Source: a bacterium
GTDB taxonomy: Bacteria; Vulcanimicrobiota; Xenobia; Xenobiales; Xenobiaceae
Assembly: GCA_017458675.1 (NCBI GenBank)
Contig: JAFTAM010000182.1
Location: 1-63,962, forward strand
Reading direction: 5' to 3'
Length of the DNA stretch: 63,962 bases
Of the stretch, positions 35,213-44,029 are shown one piece after another. A program made the position numbers and the translations under genes. A model generated the notes under the pieces. That model worked only from the letters and a program-made list of their open reading frames with translations, was not told the origin of the DNA and made no database searches. Position 1 is the stretch's first letter. Each line of letters opens with the position of its first letter.

Positions 35213-35464
35213 GGCTGCCGGCAAATTAAGCAAAAACAAGCTTTCAGCAGACATGCTTCGCACAGGTTTTCTTTTGCTCTGAAGCGAGCGTCCGAGCGGA
35301 GCGCAGCCGCGGAGCGGCAGCGACAAAGAAAACCGACATAGCGAAAACAGGCGGAACATGATTAAAAAATTCTTCGCTGCGCTCTCAATAGATTTGCAAG
35401 CGTTGTGCAGTCAAGCTATCGTGTCATTTTCAGGAAAATATTTCCTTAATTTAATTACATTGGC
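35213..35464 (+). repeat. Dispersed intergenic repeat, copy 6
   Basis: Head CTGCCGGCAAATTAAGC, 'TTTCAGCAGACATG', arms GGTTTTCTTTTG and CAAAGAAAACC, 'ATTCTTCGCTGCGCTCTCAA', tail TTAATTTAATTACATTG. It sits in the 536-bp divergent region between the paired genes; the remaining sequence is AT-rich with no gene. Confidence 0.85.
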
Positions 35465-35586
35465 CGTACTTGACTCTATTTTTCTGAAACGGAAAAGGCT
35501 CTAAAACCGCTTATGCAGAATTTTTATATATTATGCAGCCATAAGAGCGTTCACCGTAATACTTGAAAACCGGGAGAATATTTAAT

Positions 35587-36702
35587 ATGAAAAAACAGTT
35601 CGTAACCGCGGCCCTTCTGCTGTCCTGCACGCTGCTTACCGCCCAGGCGGTTCAGGCCGAAGAAAATTTTGTCAACCCCACTAAGCTGAAAAGCTATGGC
35701 ATCGACGCCGAAAAGTATTTCCTGACCGGCTTCAGCCATGACGGCAGTTTTATTATGCTTTACCAGCCCAACACCCCCAAGAAAAAGTTAGAGGGTTTAG
35801 GCTTCAAGCTGTTTATCGTCAACTTAAGTCCCGGCAATAATATAGAATCCGTTAAAGAATATGAAGTCCCCGTTACCAAATGGGAGTATTCCATGCTCAC
35901 TCCCGATCAGAAGGACATTATTATTGTCACCAAAGCCGGAGCCACCTTTGTAAAATTCAACCTTGAGACCGGCAAATCGACCATTCTCCATGAAAATATT
36001 CTCGGTCAGCCCGGCTTCAGAGCCTATCCTCAGGTACTCCATTATGACAACGGAGAGATCTTCTGCACCGGCTATTTCCACAATGAAGAGGGACTCTGCG
36101 ACGTAGACTGCAACGCCACCTTGGATCCTACGAAAGAAGGCGTCGCCGCCTTCCATCGGGTCTATGACGTGCAGGGCATGATGGTCAAGATGTCTCCCAA
36201 GGCCTGGACCTTCACTAAAAAGGATATGGGCTTCTTCTGCAGCGAGCCGGAGAATTATAAAGACACTTCCCTCATGTTAGAGTGGAATCCCCCGGAAATG
36301 AGCAAGCCCAAGATCTTCGACGTGGGCAAAACCTTATATGCCATGTGGGGCGCCCAGGACCGCCTCCTCTACACTATGCAGCGCGAGGACAACACCTTCG
36401 ATCTGGTCCTTTACGACGGCAAGACTCTCAAAAAGACCTTCCTCGACAAGGGCAATAAGGACATGTACTTTAACCTGTTTATGTCCGCCGACGGCAAAAC
36501 CGCCCTCTTTACCGACACCAAGAACCGCGTCAAGCGCGCCGGCTATTTCTACGCCGACGAAGCTAACGGCTGGAAAATCACTCCCGTTGCCGATTTCCAC
36601 GGTCAGGCCAAACCTTTCGGCGAGATCCGCATTTCCGACGACGGCCGCAAAATGGTTATTAAGAGCAAGCAGGGCTTAACCGTAGCCAACGTTAAGGAAT
36701 AA
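35587..36702 (+). CDS. Periplasmic propeller-like protein (copy 1)
   Basis: A 371-residue exported protein from ATG 35587 (GGGAGA 9 nt upstream; an earlier TTG has no ribosome site). Signal peptide cleaved near AVQA/EENF. The mature chain is beta-rich with recurring blades of the TolB/WD40 kind: 'FSHDGSFIMLYQ', 'LTPDQKDIIIVTKAG', 'SADGKTALFTDTKN' and 'ISDDGRKMVIKSKQG'. About half the residues are shared with the copy at 38554-39666, including 'GYFHNEEGLCDVDCNATLDPTK'-type stretch (GYFHNEE, DVDC, ATLDPTK). Possible partner of the divergently encoded calcium-module protein. Function unknown. Confidence 0.8.
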   Translation: MKKQFVTAALLLSCTLLTAQAVQAEENFVNPTKLKSYGIDAEKYFLTGFSHDGSFIMLYQPNTPKKKLEGLGFKLFIVNLSPGNNIESVKEYEVPVTKWEYSMLTPDQKDIIIVTKAGATFVKFNLETGKSTILHENILGQPGFRAYPQVLHYDNGEIFCTGYFHNEEGLCDVDCNATLDPTKEGVAAFHRVYDVQGMMVKMSPKAWTFTKKDMGFFCSEPENYKDTSLMLEWNPPEMSKPKIFDVGKTLYAMWGAQDRLLYTMQREDNTFDLVLYDGKTLKKTFLDKGNKDMYFNLFMSADGKTALFTDTKNRVKRAGYFYADEANGWKITPVADFHGQAKPFGEIRISDDGRKMVIKSKQGLTVANVKE

Positions 36703-36730
36703 GTCCCCTTTCTCCCCCCCCAAAATAATT

Positions 36731-36767
36731 AAGACCGCTGCACACGGCTGCGCAGCGGTCTTTTTTG
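36731..36767 (+). terminator. Terminator of propeller-like gene copy 1
   Basis: AAGACCGCTGC...GCGCAGCGGTCTT followed by T-run. Confidence 0.88.
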
Positions 36768-36933
36768 ATTAACAGCAGAAACCGAAATCCGCTGAATCAG
36801 ACTCAGAGACAGATTCTTCGCTTACCTCAGAATGTCATGCAAACTGCCTCTGAGCAATATAATAAGTATATCACAAGGACAGCGCCGGCTCTCATTTAAG
36901 GCGGGCAAGCCGCTCTTAGCCGGACGAAGGCAC

Positions 36934-36972
36934 AAAAAAACTGCCGCATACGTTAATATACGGCAGTCTCGC
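36934..36972 (-). terminator. Terminator of exported calcium-module gene copy 2
   Basis: Plus strand AAAACTGCCG...CGGCAGT with A-run; same ACTGCCG core as the terminators at 29755, 33475 and 39687. A short 'GATTCTTCGCTTACCTCAGA' fragment of the dispersed repeat lies at about 36812 in the same gap. Confidence 0.85.
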
Positions 36973-37005
36973 TTTCATTCTGATACTTACAGGTTAAGCA
37001 AAAAA

Positions 37006-38349
37006 CTATTTGGTAACAATAGCGGTTAAGTCAACCTTGCGGGTATCGCTGAAGTTAGGCCACCAGTCAAAGCTACTGAAGGTCTGACCGTTGCGGACGA
37101 AAGAGCTCTTGTAGTTGTCGTGGCTGACCTTGATGGAGGTGATGCCCAACTCGGCAAGAGTCTTCAGTTCGGAAGGCTGAGCTATGGCGTCGCTGTTGAC
37201 ATCGGTCCAGACTCTCAGATCGTTGAGTTCTTCACCGCTGAGCTCGCCGTCTTTATTGGCGTCATAAGCAGCCATTTCCTCATAGCCGTTGTCAAAGCCG
37301 TTGGCGGTTCCGAAGAGGTTGGTACCGTTTACGGTTCCGTCGGCGGAAGGACGGCAGAGCAGACCGTCATGAGCTCCGACCCACTCGGTAACGACCGGAT
37401 AGCCGTTGCCGTAGTAGTCAAACATAGCCACATGGTTGCTGATGTCGTTGTGCATGAGATACTGACCGTTGGAGGCCTCGATCTTGCCGTCGCCGTCTAA
37501 GTCCAGAACGATGGGGCTGTAGGTGCGGGAGCCGGTAATCTCATAAGTTACGACTCTCTGACCGGTTTTTACCTCATAATCACGCTGGTGCTCGATAGTA
37601 ACCTTAGTGTGGGTTCTCTCGAAATAGTGGTGACGAGTATAATAATCATCCTGACGGTAATTATAAGTAGCATGACCGGAGGCGATATAACCGGTGCCGA
37701 CTAAATCATCGGGATCGCCGACGGCTACAAAGCCCTGGCCGCCGCCGGTAGTGGTTACGCCGGTGAAGTAAGTGTGACTTCCGGTTTTCACATCCTTGTG
37801 ACTTACTTCGCTGTACTCGGTATAATCGTCACGGTTGGTCTTCTTATAGGTCTCTACGCCTTTGCTGGTGCTTCTGTTATCAGAGACATTGGTCTGATTC
37901 CAGCCGCCCTGGCTGTAAGAGGTGTCGCGGCCGGAAGGCTGAGCCTGATAGACATAGCCTCTCATGCTGTTTTCAATCTGGCTCTGCAGACTGGAAAGGT
38001 TGCTGCCGGTTAAAGTATAGGTCTGAGTGTTGTCCTCAGCGGTATAATAGTGAGTTCCATTTGCTCTCGTATGCTGGTGAGCGCCGATTTCGTGATAATT
38101 CAAGGTTCCCTTAACAGTATAGCTGTCGGGAGAAGAACTGTCAGAATATCTCTTGTCGCCGTCTTTTACATACTCGGTCTTGGTGGCCTCGTTGGTCTTA
38201 TAGTGATTCTCGTGCTCGGTGATAATATTGTTGATGACAGTTTTGCTTTCGGTGGAGCCGCCCTCGTCAATGTCCGTAACAGCAGCCAAAGCAGGAAGAG
38301 TCAGAATTCCGCATAGCGCGGCAGTAATAATACCGTAACGATAATTCAT
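37006..38349 (-). CDS. Exported protein with RTX-type calcium-binding C-terminus (copy 2)
   Basis: A 447-residue paralogue of the protein at 33539-35050. Same signal peptide style and mature start ('AAVTDIDEGGST'), same central 'VAVGDPDDLVGTGYIASGHA', and same C-terminal module with 'LDLDGDGKIEAS' (about 283), 'YDANKDGELSGEEL' (about 359) and 'WTDVNSDAIAQPSEL'. It lacks the VDGGT repeats; the N-terminal half instead has Tyr/Asn/Thr-rich sequence, so the two copies differ mainly in their putative exposed region. Divergent from the propeller-like gene copy 2. Confidence 0.8.
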   Translation of the reverse strand: MNYRYGIITAALCGILTLPALAAVTDIDEGGSTESKTVINNIITEHENHYKTNEATKTEYVKDGDKRYSDSSSPDSYTVKGTLNYHEIGAHQHTRANGTHYYTAEDNTQTYTLTGSNLSSLQSQIENSMRGYVYQAQPSGRDTSYSQGGWNQTNVSDNRSTSKGVETYKKTNRDDYTEYSEVSHKDVKTGSHTYFTGVTTTGGGQGFVAVGDPDDLVGTGYIASGHATYNYRQDDYYTRHHYFERTHTKVTIEHQRDYEVKTGQRVVTYEITGSRTYSPIVLDLDGDGKIEASNGQYLMHNDISNHVAMFDYYGNGYPVVTEWVGAHDGLLCRPSADGTVNGTNLFGTANGFDNGYEEMAAYDANKDGELSGEELNDLRVWTDVNSDAIAQPSELKTLAELGITSIKVSHDNYKSSFVRNGQTFSSFDWWPNFSDTRKVDLTAIVTK

Positions 38350-38432
38350 ACCTATATACCCTCACTTTTGTTTAATTTCATAGTACCGAGAGATAGATAC
38401 CGTATAATACTATTATTTATATTGTATCACTT

Positions 38433-38472
38433 TTTTTTGAATTATCCAGATATTTTTTGAATTATCTACATA
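38433..38472. promoter_or_regulatory. Tandem 20-bp direct repeat in divergent region
   Basis: Two adjacent units, TTTTTTGAATTATCCAGATA and TTTTTTGAATTATCTACATA, 18 of 20 bases alike, between the divergent genes 38349 (minus) and 38554 (plus). Possible binding site of a regulator acting on one or both promoters. Confidence 0.5.
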
Positions 38473-38553
38473 TTTTACAAAATAAATATAGGATAATTTT
38501 ATTTTTCCAGAAATTAACGATACGTAAGCAATTTATTTGGAGAAGCAATATTG

Positions 38554-39666
38554 ATGAATAAAAAATTTTTCGCCTCGGCCTTAATCTTGGCAGGCCTGCT
38601 CTGCGCCGCCGACCAGGCCCAGGCCAACGAAGTTAATCTCGGTCCGCAGAAGCTGAAAGCTTACGGCATCGACGTAAAAAAGGCCCATATTGACAGAATC
38701 AGTCATGACGGCAGCTTTATCATCATGCACCAGAAAAATACTCCCGAAAAGCTTAAAGATGGTCTGGGGCATGTATGCTTTGCCATTCATATCAACCCCT
38801 ACAACAATGAGGTGCAGTCGGTCCGCTCCTATGAGGTTCCCGCTTCCAGCTGGGAATACGTCATCGACACTAAGGACGAGAAGGATTTAATCATCGTCAC
38901 TAAGGGCGGCGCCACCTTTTTAAAGCTCAATTTTGAGAGCGGCGAAGTCAGCACTCTGCACGAGCATGTCGCCGGCGAATCCGGCTTCAGGGGCTTCCCC
39001 CCCATCATGCGCATGGTCGACGGAGAAATTTTTATCGGCGGCTACTTCCACAATGAAGAGGACCTCTCCGACGTTGACTGCACAGCCACTTTAGATCCCA
39101 CCAAGACGGGCGTCGACGCTTTCGACAGAGTCTGGGACTATCAGGGCATGGTCGTCAAATTAGACCCTCAGGCTTTAGCCTTCACAAAAACCGATATGGC
39201 TTTCTTTGCCAAAGATAATCTGGCCGGCGACGCCAAAATGTATTTATGGAATCCGCCGGAGATAGAGAAACCCATGGAGTTTGACAGCGGCAAGTCCGTA
39301 ATCTGCATGTGGGGCGCCAAAGATCGCGTTATTTACTCGATTCAGCGCAAAGACGGAACCTATGATCTTATGGTCTATGACGGAAAGGCCAAAGAGAAAT
39401 TCTTTGTAGACAAGGGCAGCAAAGATATGTACGCCAACGTCTTTATGTCTGCCGACGGCAATACCGTTCTCTTTACCGATACCGGCAACCGCATCAAGAG
39501 AGCCAGTTACTTCTACGCCGACGCCGACCACGGCTGGAAGCTCACTCCCGTCTACGATTTCCACGGCAAGACCCGCTTATTCGGCGAGATCCGTATTTCC
39601 GACGACGGAAGCAAGTTCATCATTAAAAATCCTCAGGGCTTAACCATAGCCGACGTAAAGGAATAG
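38554..39666 (+). CDS. Periplasmic propeller-like protein (copy 2)
   Basis: A 370-residue paralogue of the protein at 35587-36702 with near-identical length. ATG at 38554 follows GGAGAAG by 8-11 nt; a TTG just before it is less likely. Signal peptide cleaved near AQA/NEVN. The blade motifs recur ('ISHDGSFIIMHQ', 'MSADGNTVLFTDTGN', 'ISDDGSKFIIKNPQG') and the 'GYFHNEEDLSDVDC' stretch is kept. Ends with terminator at 39687. Confidence 0.8.
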   Translation: MNKKFFASALILAGLLCAADQAQANEVNLGPQKLKAYGIDVKKAHIDRISHDGSFIIMHQKNTPEKLKDGLGHVCFAIHINPYNNEVQSVRSYEVPASSWEYVIDTKDEKDLIIVTKGGATFLKLNFESGEVSTLHEHVAGESGFRGFPPIMRMVDGEIFIGGYFHNEEDLSDVDCTATLDPTKTGVDAFDRVWDYQGMVVKLDPQALAFTKTDMAFFAKDNLAGDAKMYLWNPPEIEKPMEFDSGKSVICMWGAKDRVIYSIQRKDGTYDLMVYDGKAKEKFFVDKGSKDMYANVFMSADGNTVLFTDTGNRIKRASYFYADADHGWKLTPVYDFHGKTRLFGEIRISDDGSKFIIKNPQGLTIADVKE

Positions 39667-39686
39667 CCCCGCTTATTCCCTGAAAG

Positions 39687-39726
39687 CAAAACTGCCGCCT
39701 GCGAAAACAGACGGCAGTTTTTTTAT
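39687..39726. terminator. Bidirectional terminator
   Basis: AAAACTGCCGCCTG...CAGACGGCAGTTTTTTT. Separates the propeller-like gene from the convergent transporter operon. Confidence 0.88.
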
Positions 39727-39783
39727 ATTCCCCAACAGCGGCGGATTTAAGATTTTCAGATCAGTTCAGGATTAGAGAAAATG

Positions 39784-40950
39784 CTATTTCTTTTCCTTCA
39801 GCGCCGGACAGAAGAAACTCACCAGACGGTCCCAAACGCTGACCAAAAGCGCAGTCAGAGCCAGGATATCCAAAACCGCCGCAGCATAGACCCTGTAGGT
39901 GCAGATCATAATTTCCGAATATATAAAGACTATACCGAAACAGATTAAGGCCACGCCGTACCAGCGCATGAACGTGACGTCCTCCTTGAAGCCGAACTTG
40001 CCTATCAGCAGCACCAGCACATAGCCGAAACTCAGAAGGGGATACAAAAACGAGAGCGGCATCTTGGTCAGCAGCACCAGCCACAAAACCGTCGAGAGCA
40101 GATAGACGGCAAACCCCGCCAGAATTAAGGGACTGAAGCAGAGAGCCGCCGATTTGCAGAAGATAGCCTTGAAGGCCTTGGCAAATTCCTGTTTCAAATT
40201 CTTAACGCCCTCGGCAATAACCGACACCCGCTCCTTGTTGAAGTCTTTGTTCATGCCCGCCTTAAAGAGGATTTGCCCCACAATGCCCATGGGGATCGTC
40301 ACCACCAGCAGCAGCACGGGGATCGGCGTATCCGACTGCCAGGCCAGATCGGCCTTGGCCCAGGTGATGACGCACAGAGCGGCGGCGAAGAGCAAAAGAG
40401 CCATCAGCGAGCCCCAACGCACAAAAAACTTTTCCGCATAGACCGCCACAATGCCCATACTTATTAAAATAACGCCGAACCAGCGCAGCCAGGTGACCTC
40501 CTCCCCGAAGCAAAGCCAGCCCATGAGCAGTATGACCACATAGCCCAAACTTATCAGAGGATAGGCGAAACTCAAATCGACCTTGCTCAAAACCGAAAGC
40601 CAGCATATCGCCGAAAGCGCGTAAGCGACCAGTCCCGCAAAGACAATGGGGCGGAACATCAGGGCCAGACCGTAACCGCACATATAGAGAGCCGACATAA
40701 AAGAGCCGTGCAGCAGATCGCTGAAATTCTGCGCCATACTGCCGACATACCCGCTTGAAACCGGATCGTCCATGCCCAGTTTAAAAAGGTACTGACCGGC
40801 CAGACTCAATATCAGAAACAGCACAATCTGACCGGTGGGCTTTTTAGCCTCAGCCGATTTATTTTCTGCGCCGTTCTGTGCAGGATTTTCAATTTCATCC
40901 GGCTTTGATTTTAGTTTTTGTAAACTGTTTTCAGGTTCTGAAGTCTCCAT
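39784..40950 (-). CDS. Internally duplicated SMR/EamA-like membrane transporter
   Basis: A 388-residue membrane protein. After a 38-residue hydrophilic N-terminus there are two homologous halves, each of about four TM helices: 'GQYLFKLGM...SFAYPLISLGYVVILLMGWLCFGEEVTWLRW' and 'GQILFKAGM...SFLYPLLSFGYVLVLLIGKFGFKEDVTFMRW' (each shown in part). The half-unit resembles EmrE/ArnE-type four-helix transporters, where two copies normally pair as separate subunits; here they are fused, with an extra C-terminal helix. Lipid-linked sugar, polyamine or drug transport is typical; the substrate is not known. Last gene of the operon starting at gdh, 28 bp after the PEP-binding protein gene. Confidence 0.8.
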   Translation of the reverse strand: METSEPENSLQKLKSKPDEIENPAQNGAENKSAEAKKPTGQIVLFLILSLAGQYLFKLGMDDPVSSGYVGSMAQNFSDLLHGSFMSALYMCGYGLALMFRPIVFAGLVAYALSAICWLSVLSKVDLSFAYPLISLGYVVILLMGWLCFGEEVTWLRWFGVILISMGIVAVYAEKFFVRWGSLMALLLFAAALCVITWAKADLAWQSDTPIPVLLLVVTIPMGIVGQILFKAGMNKDFNKERVSVIAEGVKNLKQEFAKAFKAIFCKSAALCFSPLILAGFAVYLLSTVLWLVLLTKMPLSFLYPLLSFGYVLVLLIGKFGFKEDVTFMRWYGVALICFGIVFIYSEIMICTYRVYAAAVLDILALTALLVSVWDRLVSFFCPALKEKK

Positions 40951-40978
40951 AAAGACGCTCTCTTTCTGCAGAACAAGA

Positions 40979-43900
40979 TTACCGATTGTCTGCAGCTTTT
41001 TTCAAAATAGTTCCCCGACAGCAGCGTCCGTTCAAGCGCATGTGCAGAGGCGAAGACAGGCGCAGATGCAGCACCCCCTCTTCACGGCTGAGGCACTCCT
41101 GCTCCTGCAGCCAGAGCAAATCTATAAAATCTCTGTTGATATGCTCTATGCAGCGCAGGCTCTGCTCCTCCCGGCAAACCGTATTGAGACGGCTTTGAGT
41201 GATATTGTCGCAAAGCTCGTCGTTCAGGAAGGAGACGGTCATATAGCCTATGCGCATAGAGGCCAGCTCATGGAAAAAGTGCGAACCCATCGAAGGCTCG
41301 ACAAAACGGCTGCCGTAAGGGAGTTCAATAATGACCTTGGCCCCCAAAATCTGCCCAGTCTGCACGGGAATGCCCAGAGAGGGATCGGAAGAGCCCCAGC
41401 GTCCAGGGCCGATCAGCACATATGGGCGATTCTCCTTCAGCAGCGCCTCGTTGAGACGGCCTATGCGGGCGGCGGTCAGACGTCCCTTTTTAGGATCAGG
41501 GTCCCGATCCGCCACATAAATTATATCATACAGGTCATCGGCGCAGCCGTGTCCCAAAGAGTTGCAGGTACAAAAAATATCTTCCTCGGCATAACCGCAG
41601 GTCTGGACGCTTTCCCCTAAGGAGATATCCAGAAGAGGACGGATTTGCAGAAGATACAGAACCGCTTCGCCCCCGGGCGGATTTTCCACGGCAAACTCCA
41701 GCTCCACCGGACAGCCTATAGCCAGCTTAAAGCGTTCCAGAAGCTTGTCCAGAACCTTAGCCAGCGGCAGAGCCTCCCAGGCCAGAATATTGCTGAAGGT
41801 GACGGCCCGAGGTCCTTCATACATCAGAGAATCGCGCCAGGCGCCGCTTTTGGTGCAGAACACGGAAGCCGCCTGGGCCAGAGTTCCGTCTTCCTCGGCC
41901 TGAGACAGAGGCAGCGAGACAATGGCGTCGGGGCTGTCCGCGCCTTTGCTTTCCAAATCCAGCGCATAAAACTTTTTCTGAGAATACTTTAAATATTTTC
42001 CCTGATAGTATTCATGAGGCAGAAGCTTAGGCCATTTCGGGCTGAAGCGGACGCAGTTTTCGCCGCCGGCGACCGTCTTTCCGAACCCCAGCGCCATTGC
42101 GGCCACTCCGTCTTCGGGCTTCTGCGGCGCCATCGGATAGTAGTTGGACGACATGGCCACTCCCGCAAAATCGGGATAGAAATACCGGCCATGCTGACGG
42201 CCGACCAATTCCTGAACGATCACGGCCATTTTTTCTTCCTCGCCGGGATAGCGGGCATTTTCCAGATAAGCCCTGGCCTTGGAAGCGACCGCCGACATAT
42301 ATACGCGCTTGACGGCGCTGCAGATTAGCTTAAAGCGCTCTTCGCTTTCGCTGCTGCTGTCGGGAACCATACAGGTTGCGTAAATGCCGGCGCAGGACTG
42401 ATTCTGAGAATCTTCCAGAAGGCTGGAGGAGCGCACCGCCAAAGGCCCGTGCAGCAGCTTCAGAGCCGCCTTAAGCTCGGCGCTCACCGCATCGGGAAGC
42501 CGGGCCGACGCATAGAGTTTCTGCAGCTCCTCGTCGGAAAGATTTTTCTGCAGGCCTTTGACAAAGCCGTTAAACTCCATGAAGCTGTCATAAATATCCG
42601 TGCCCAAAACCACGGTTTTGGGGATATCGACCTTCAGGCCAGCAAACTGTCCGATAAATTTATCGTTGGCCAGCCGGGAATTGATAAAAGCTATGCCGCG
42701 TCCCTTGCCGCCTACCGAACCTCCGCCGATCTTGAAGAAATTATGCAGAGAATGACTGTCCGCCTTAGGAGTAAAATCGGCGATCCTGCCGTTCTGCTCC
42801 AGCAAGGCGTGTTTGTTTAAAACCTCAATTATATAATCGCGGAGCTTCTCGGGAGAGGGAAAGTCCTCAGCCCTGATCTGTTCAACCTCATCGGCCAGAT
42901 CAAAATAATTGCGGGCCCTGAGCCAGACGTTAAAATGGTTGTTGGAGGCATGATAATAAACCGATTGGAGGTCGACGGTGCGCAGTAAATTTTCCAAATC
43001 GTAGGTATCGTGGGCGCGAGCCACTTCCCGACGATCCGGCATACGGAAGACGAAATCGCCGAAGCCCAGGCTCTCCTCCAGAAAAAGATGCAGCGCCTGT
43101 CTGAGCTTGTCGGGATGCTTAAATGCAAAGTGCCAGCCCTTAGCCTCGCTGCGCTGACGGTTGGCCGCATCCGAAGACTGCAGCAGAACCGGCAGACGCT
43201 GCTTGCGGGCCGAGCAGTATTCGGCCAGCTTAAAGCCGGCCTCTTCATCCTTTTGTCCCTCTCTGACAAAGCTTACGTCGCTTATTAAAGCTAAAACGTA
43301 GCGGGAATGCCGGTCGAACAGTCTTTGAGCTTCTTCATAGTTCTCGGCCAGAAGAATTTTGGGACGGGCCAGCATTCTCAGCATGCGCTGAGCAAAGTTA
43401 ACGCCCTCGCCGGAAAGCAGGCGGCTCTGCTCCATAAGCTCATCGTAAAGGTGGGTCAGCAGTATGGAATAGTCGCCTATTCTATCCTCTACTGCGATGA
43501 TAACCTGAACGCCGGTATGGGCGGTATCGCTGTCTACGTTTAAGATATCTTCAACATAATTGAAAATTGCCGTAGTCAGCCGAAAATCACCGGTCCACAG
43601 AAAGACGCCCGCAACCTTGTTTAAGCCTTCGGAGATATTGCTGCGGCGCAGCAGCATTTCATCCAAAATCAGCAGAACGATAGGCAGAGAAGGAAAGGCC
43701 CTGCGCACTTTGTCGACAGAGCCGATAATATTGTTTTCACCCTCGCGCAGCACCTCGACCACAAGATCGACGCGCCTGCTCTGCATAAATTCTATGGCCT
43801 GCTCCGCCGAGGTCACATGAGAGATGCGCGGCGCTCCCACCATATAAAATTCCGTATATTTAAAAAAGAGCAGTTCAGCCAGCTGCCCCTCGGCCTCCAG

Positions 43901-43987
43901 CACAAAAAAATCGTATTCGGAGGCCAGAAGCAGAACCTCGCGCACCCGATAGGGCGCCAGCTCATGAAACTTGCGGATCGAACGCAT
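40979..43987 (-). CDS. PEP/pyruvate-binding-domain protein with N-terminal receiver-like domains
   Basis: A 1002-residue cytoplasmic protein. Residues about 15-330 hold two receiver-like alpha/beta units ('RVDLVVEVLREGENN', 'YVLALISDVSFVREG'). Residues about 425-830 resemble the ATP-grasp nucleotide-binding domain of pyruvate phosphate dikinase/PEP synthase: 'GGGSVGGKGRGIAFINS', 'LAVRSSSLLEDSQNQSCAGIY', 'LGFGKTVAGGENCVRFSPKWP', 'LLQIRPLLD'. The phosphohistidine swivel domain and the PEP-binding TIM barrel are absent, so it cannot carry out the full PPDK reaction. The C-terminal 150 residues contain 'LIGPGRWGSSDPSLGIPV'. Family role unknown; cotranscribed with the glutamate dehydrogenase-like gene 42 bp upstream. 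Confidence 0.85.
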   Translation of the reverse strand: MRSIRKFHELAPYRVREVLLLASEYDFFVLEAEGQLAELLFFKYTEFYMVGAPRISHVTSAEQAIEFMQSRRVDLVVEVLREGENNIIGSVDKVRRAFPSLPIVLLILDEMLLRRSNISEGLNKVAGVFLWTGDFRLTTAIFNYVEDILNVDSDTAHTGVQVIIAVEDRIGDYSILLTHLYDELMEQSRLLSGEGVNFAQRMLRMLARPKILLAENYEEAQRLFDRHSRYVLALISDVSFVREGQKDEEAGFKLAEYCSARKQRLPVLLQSSDAANRQRSEAKGWHFAFKHPDKLRQALHLFLEESLGFGDFVFRMPDRREVARAHDTYDLENLLRTVDLQSVYYHASNNHFNVWLRARNYFDLADEVEQIRAEDFPSPEKLRDYIIEVLNKHALLEQNGRIADFTPKADSHSLHNFFKIGGGSVGGKGRGIAFINSRLANDKFIGQFAGLKVDIPKTVVLGTDIYDSFMEFNGFVKGLQKNLSDEELQKLYASARLPDAVSAELKAALKLLHGPLAVRSSSLLEDSQNQSCAGIYATCMVPDSSSESEERFKLICSAVKRVYMSAVASKARAYLENARYPGEEEKMAVIVQELVGRQHGRYFYPDFAGVAMSSNYYPMAPQKPEDGVAAMALGFGKTVAGGENCVRFSPKWPKLLPHEYYQGKYLKYSQKKFYALDLESKGADSPDAIVSLPLSQAEEDGTLAQAASVFCTKSGAWRDSLMYEGPRAVTFSNILAWEALPLAKVLDKLLERFKLAIGCPVELEFAVENPPGGEAVLYLLQIRPLLDISLGESVQTCGYAEEDIFCTCNSLGHGCADDLYDIIYVADRDPDPKKGRLTAARIGRLNEALLKENRPYVLIGPGRWGSSDPSLGIPVQTGQILGAKVIIELPYGSRFVEPSMGSHFFHELASMRIGYMTVSFLNDELCDNITQSRLNTVCREEQSLRCIEHINRDFIDLLWLQEQECLSREEGVLHLRLSSPLHMRLNGRCCRGTILKKAADNR

Positions 43988-44029
43988 ATTTATTTTCTTT
44001 CTGAATTCGTTTAAAGACGCGGCGGCCGC

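Noticed and set aside
33539-38349. Classical RTX toxins secreted by a type I system
   Set aside because: No GGxGxDxxx repeats and no type I transporter genes; both proteins have Sec signal peptides.
40979-43987. Pyruvate phosphate dikinase or PEP synthase
   Set aside because: The phosphohistidine and PEP-binding domains are missing; only the nucleotide-binding part is seen.
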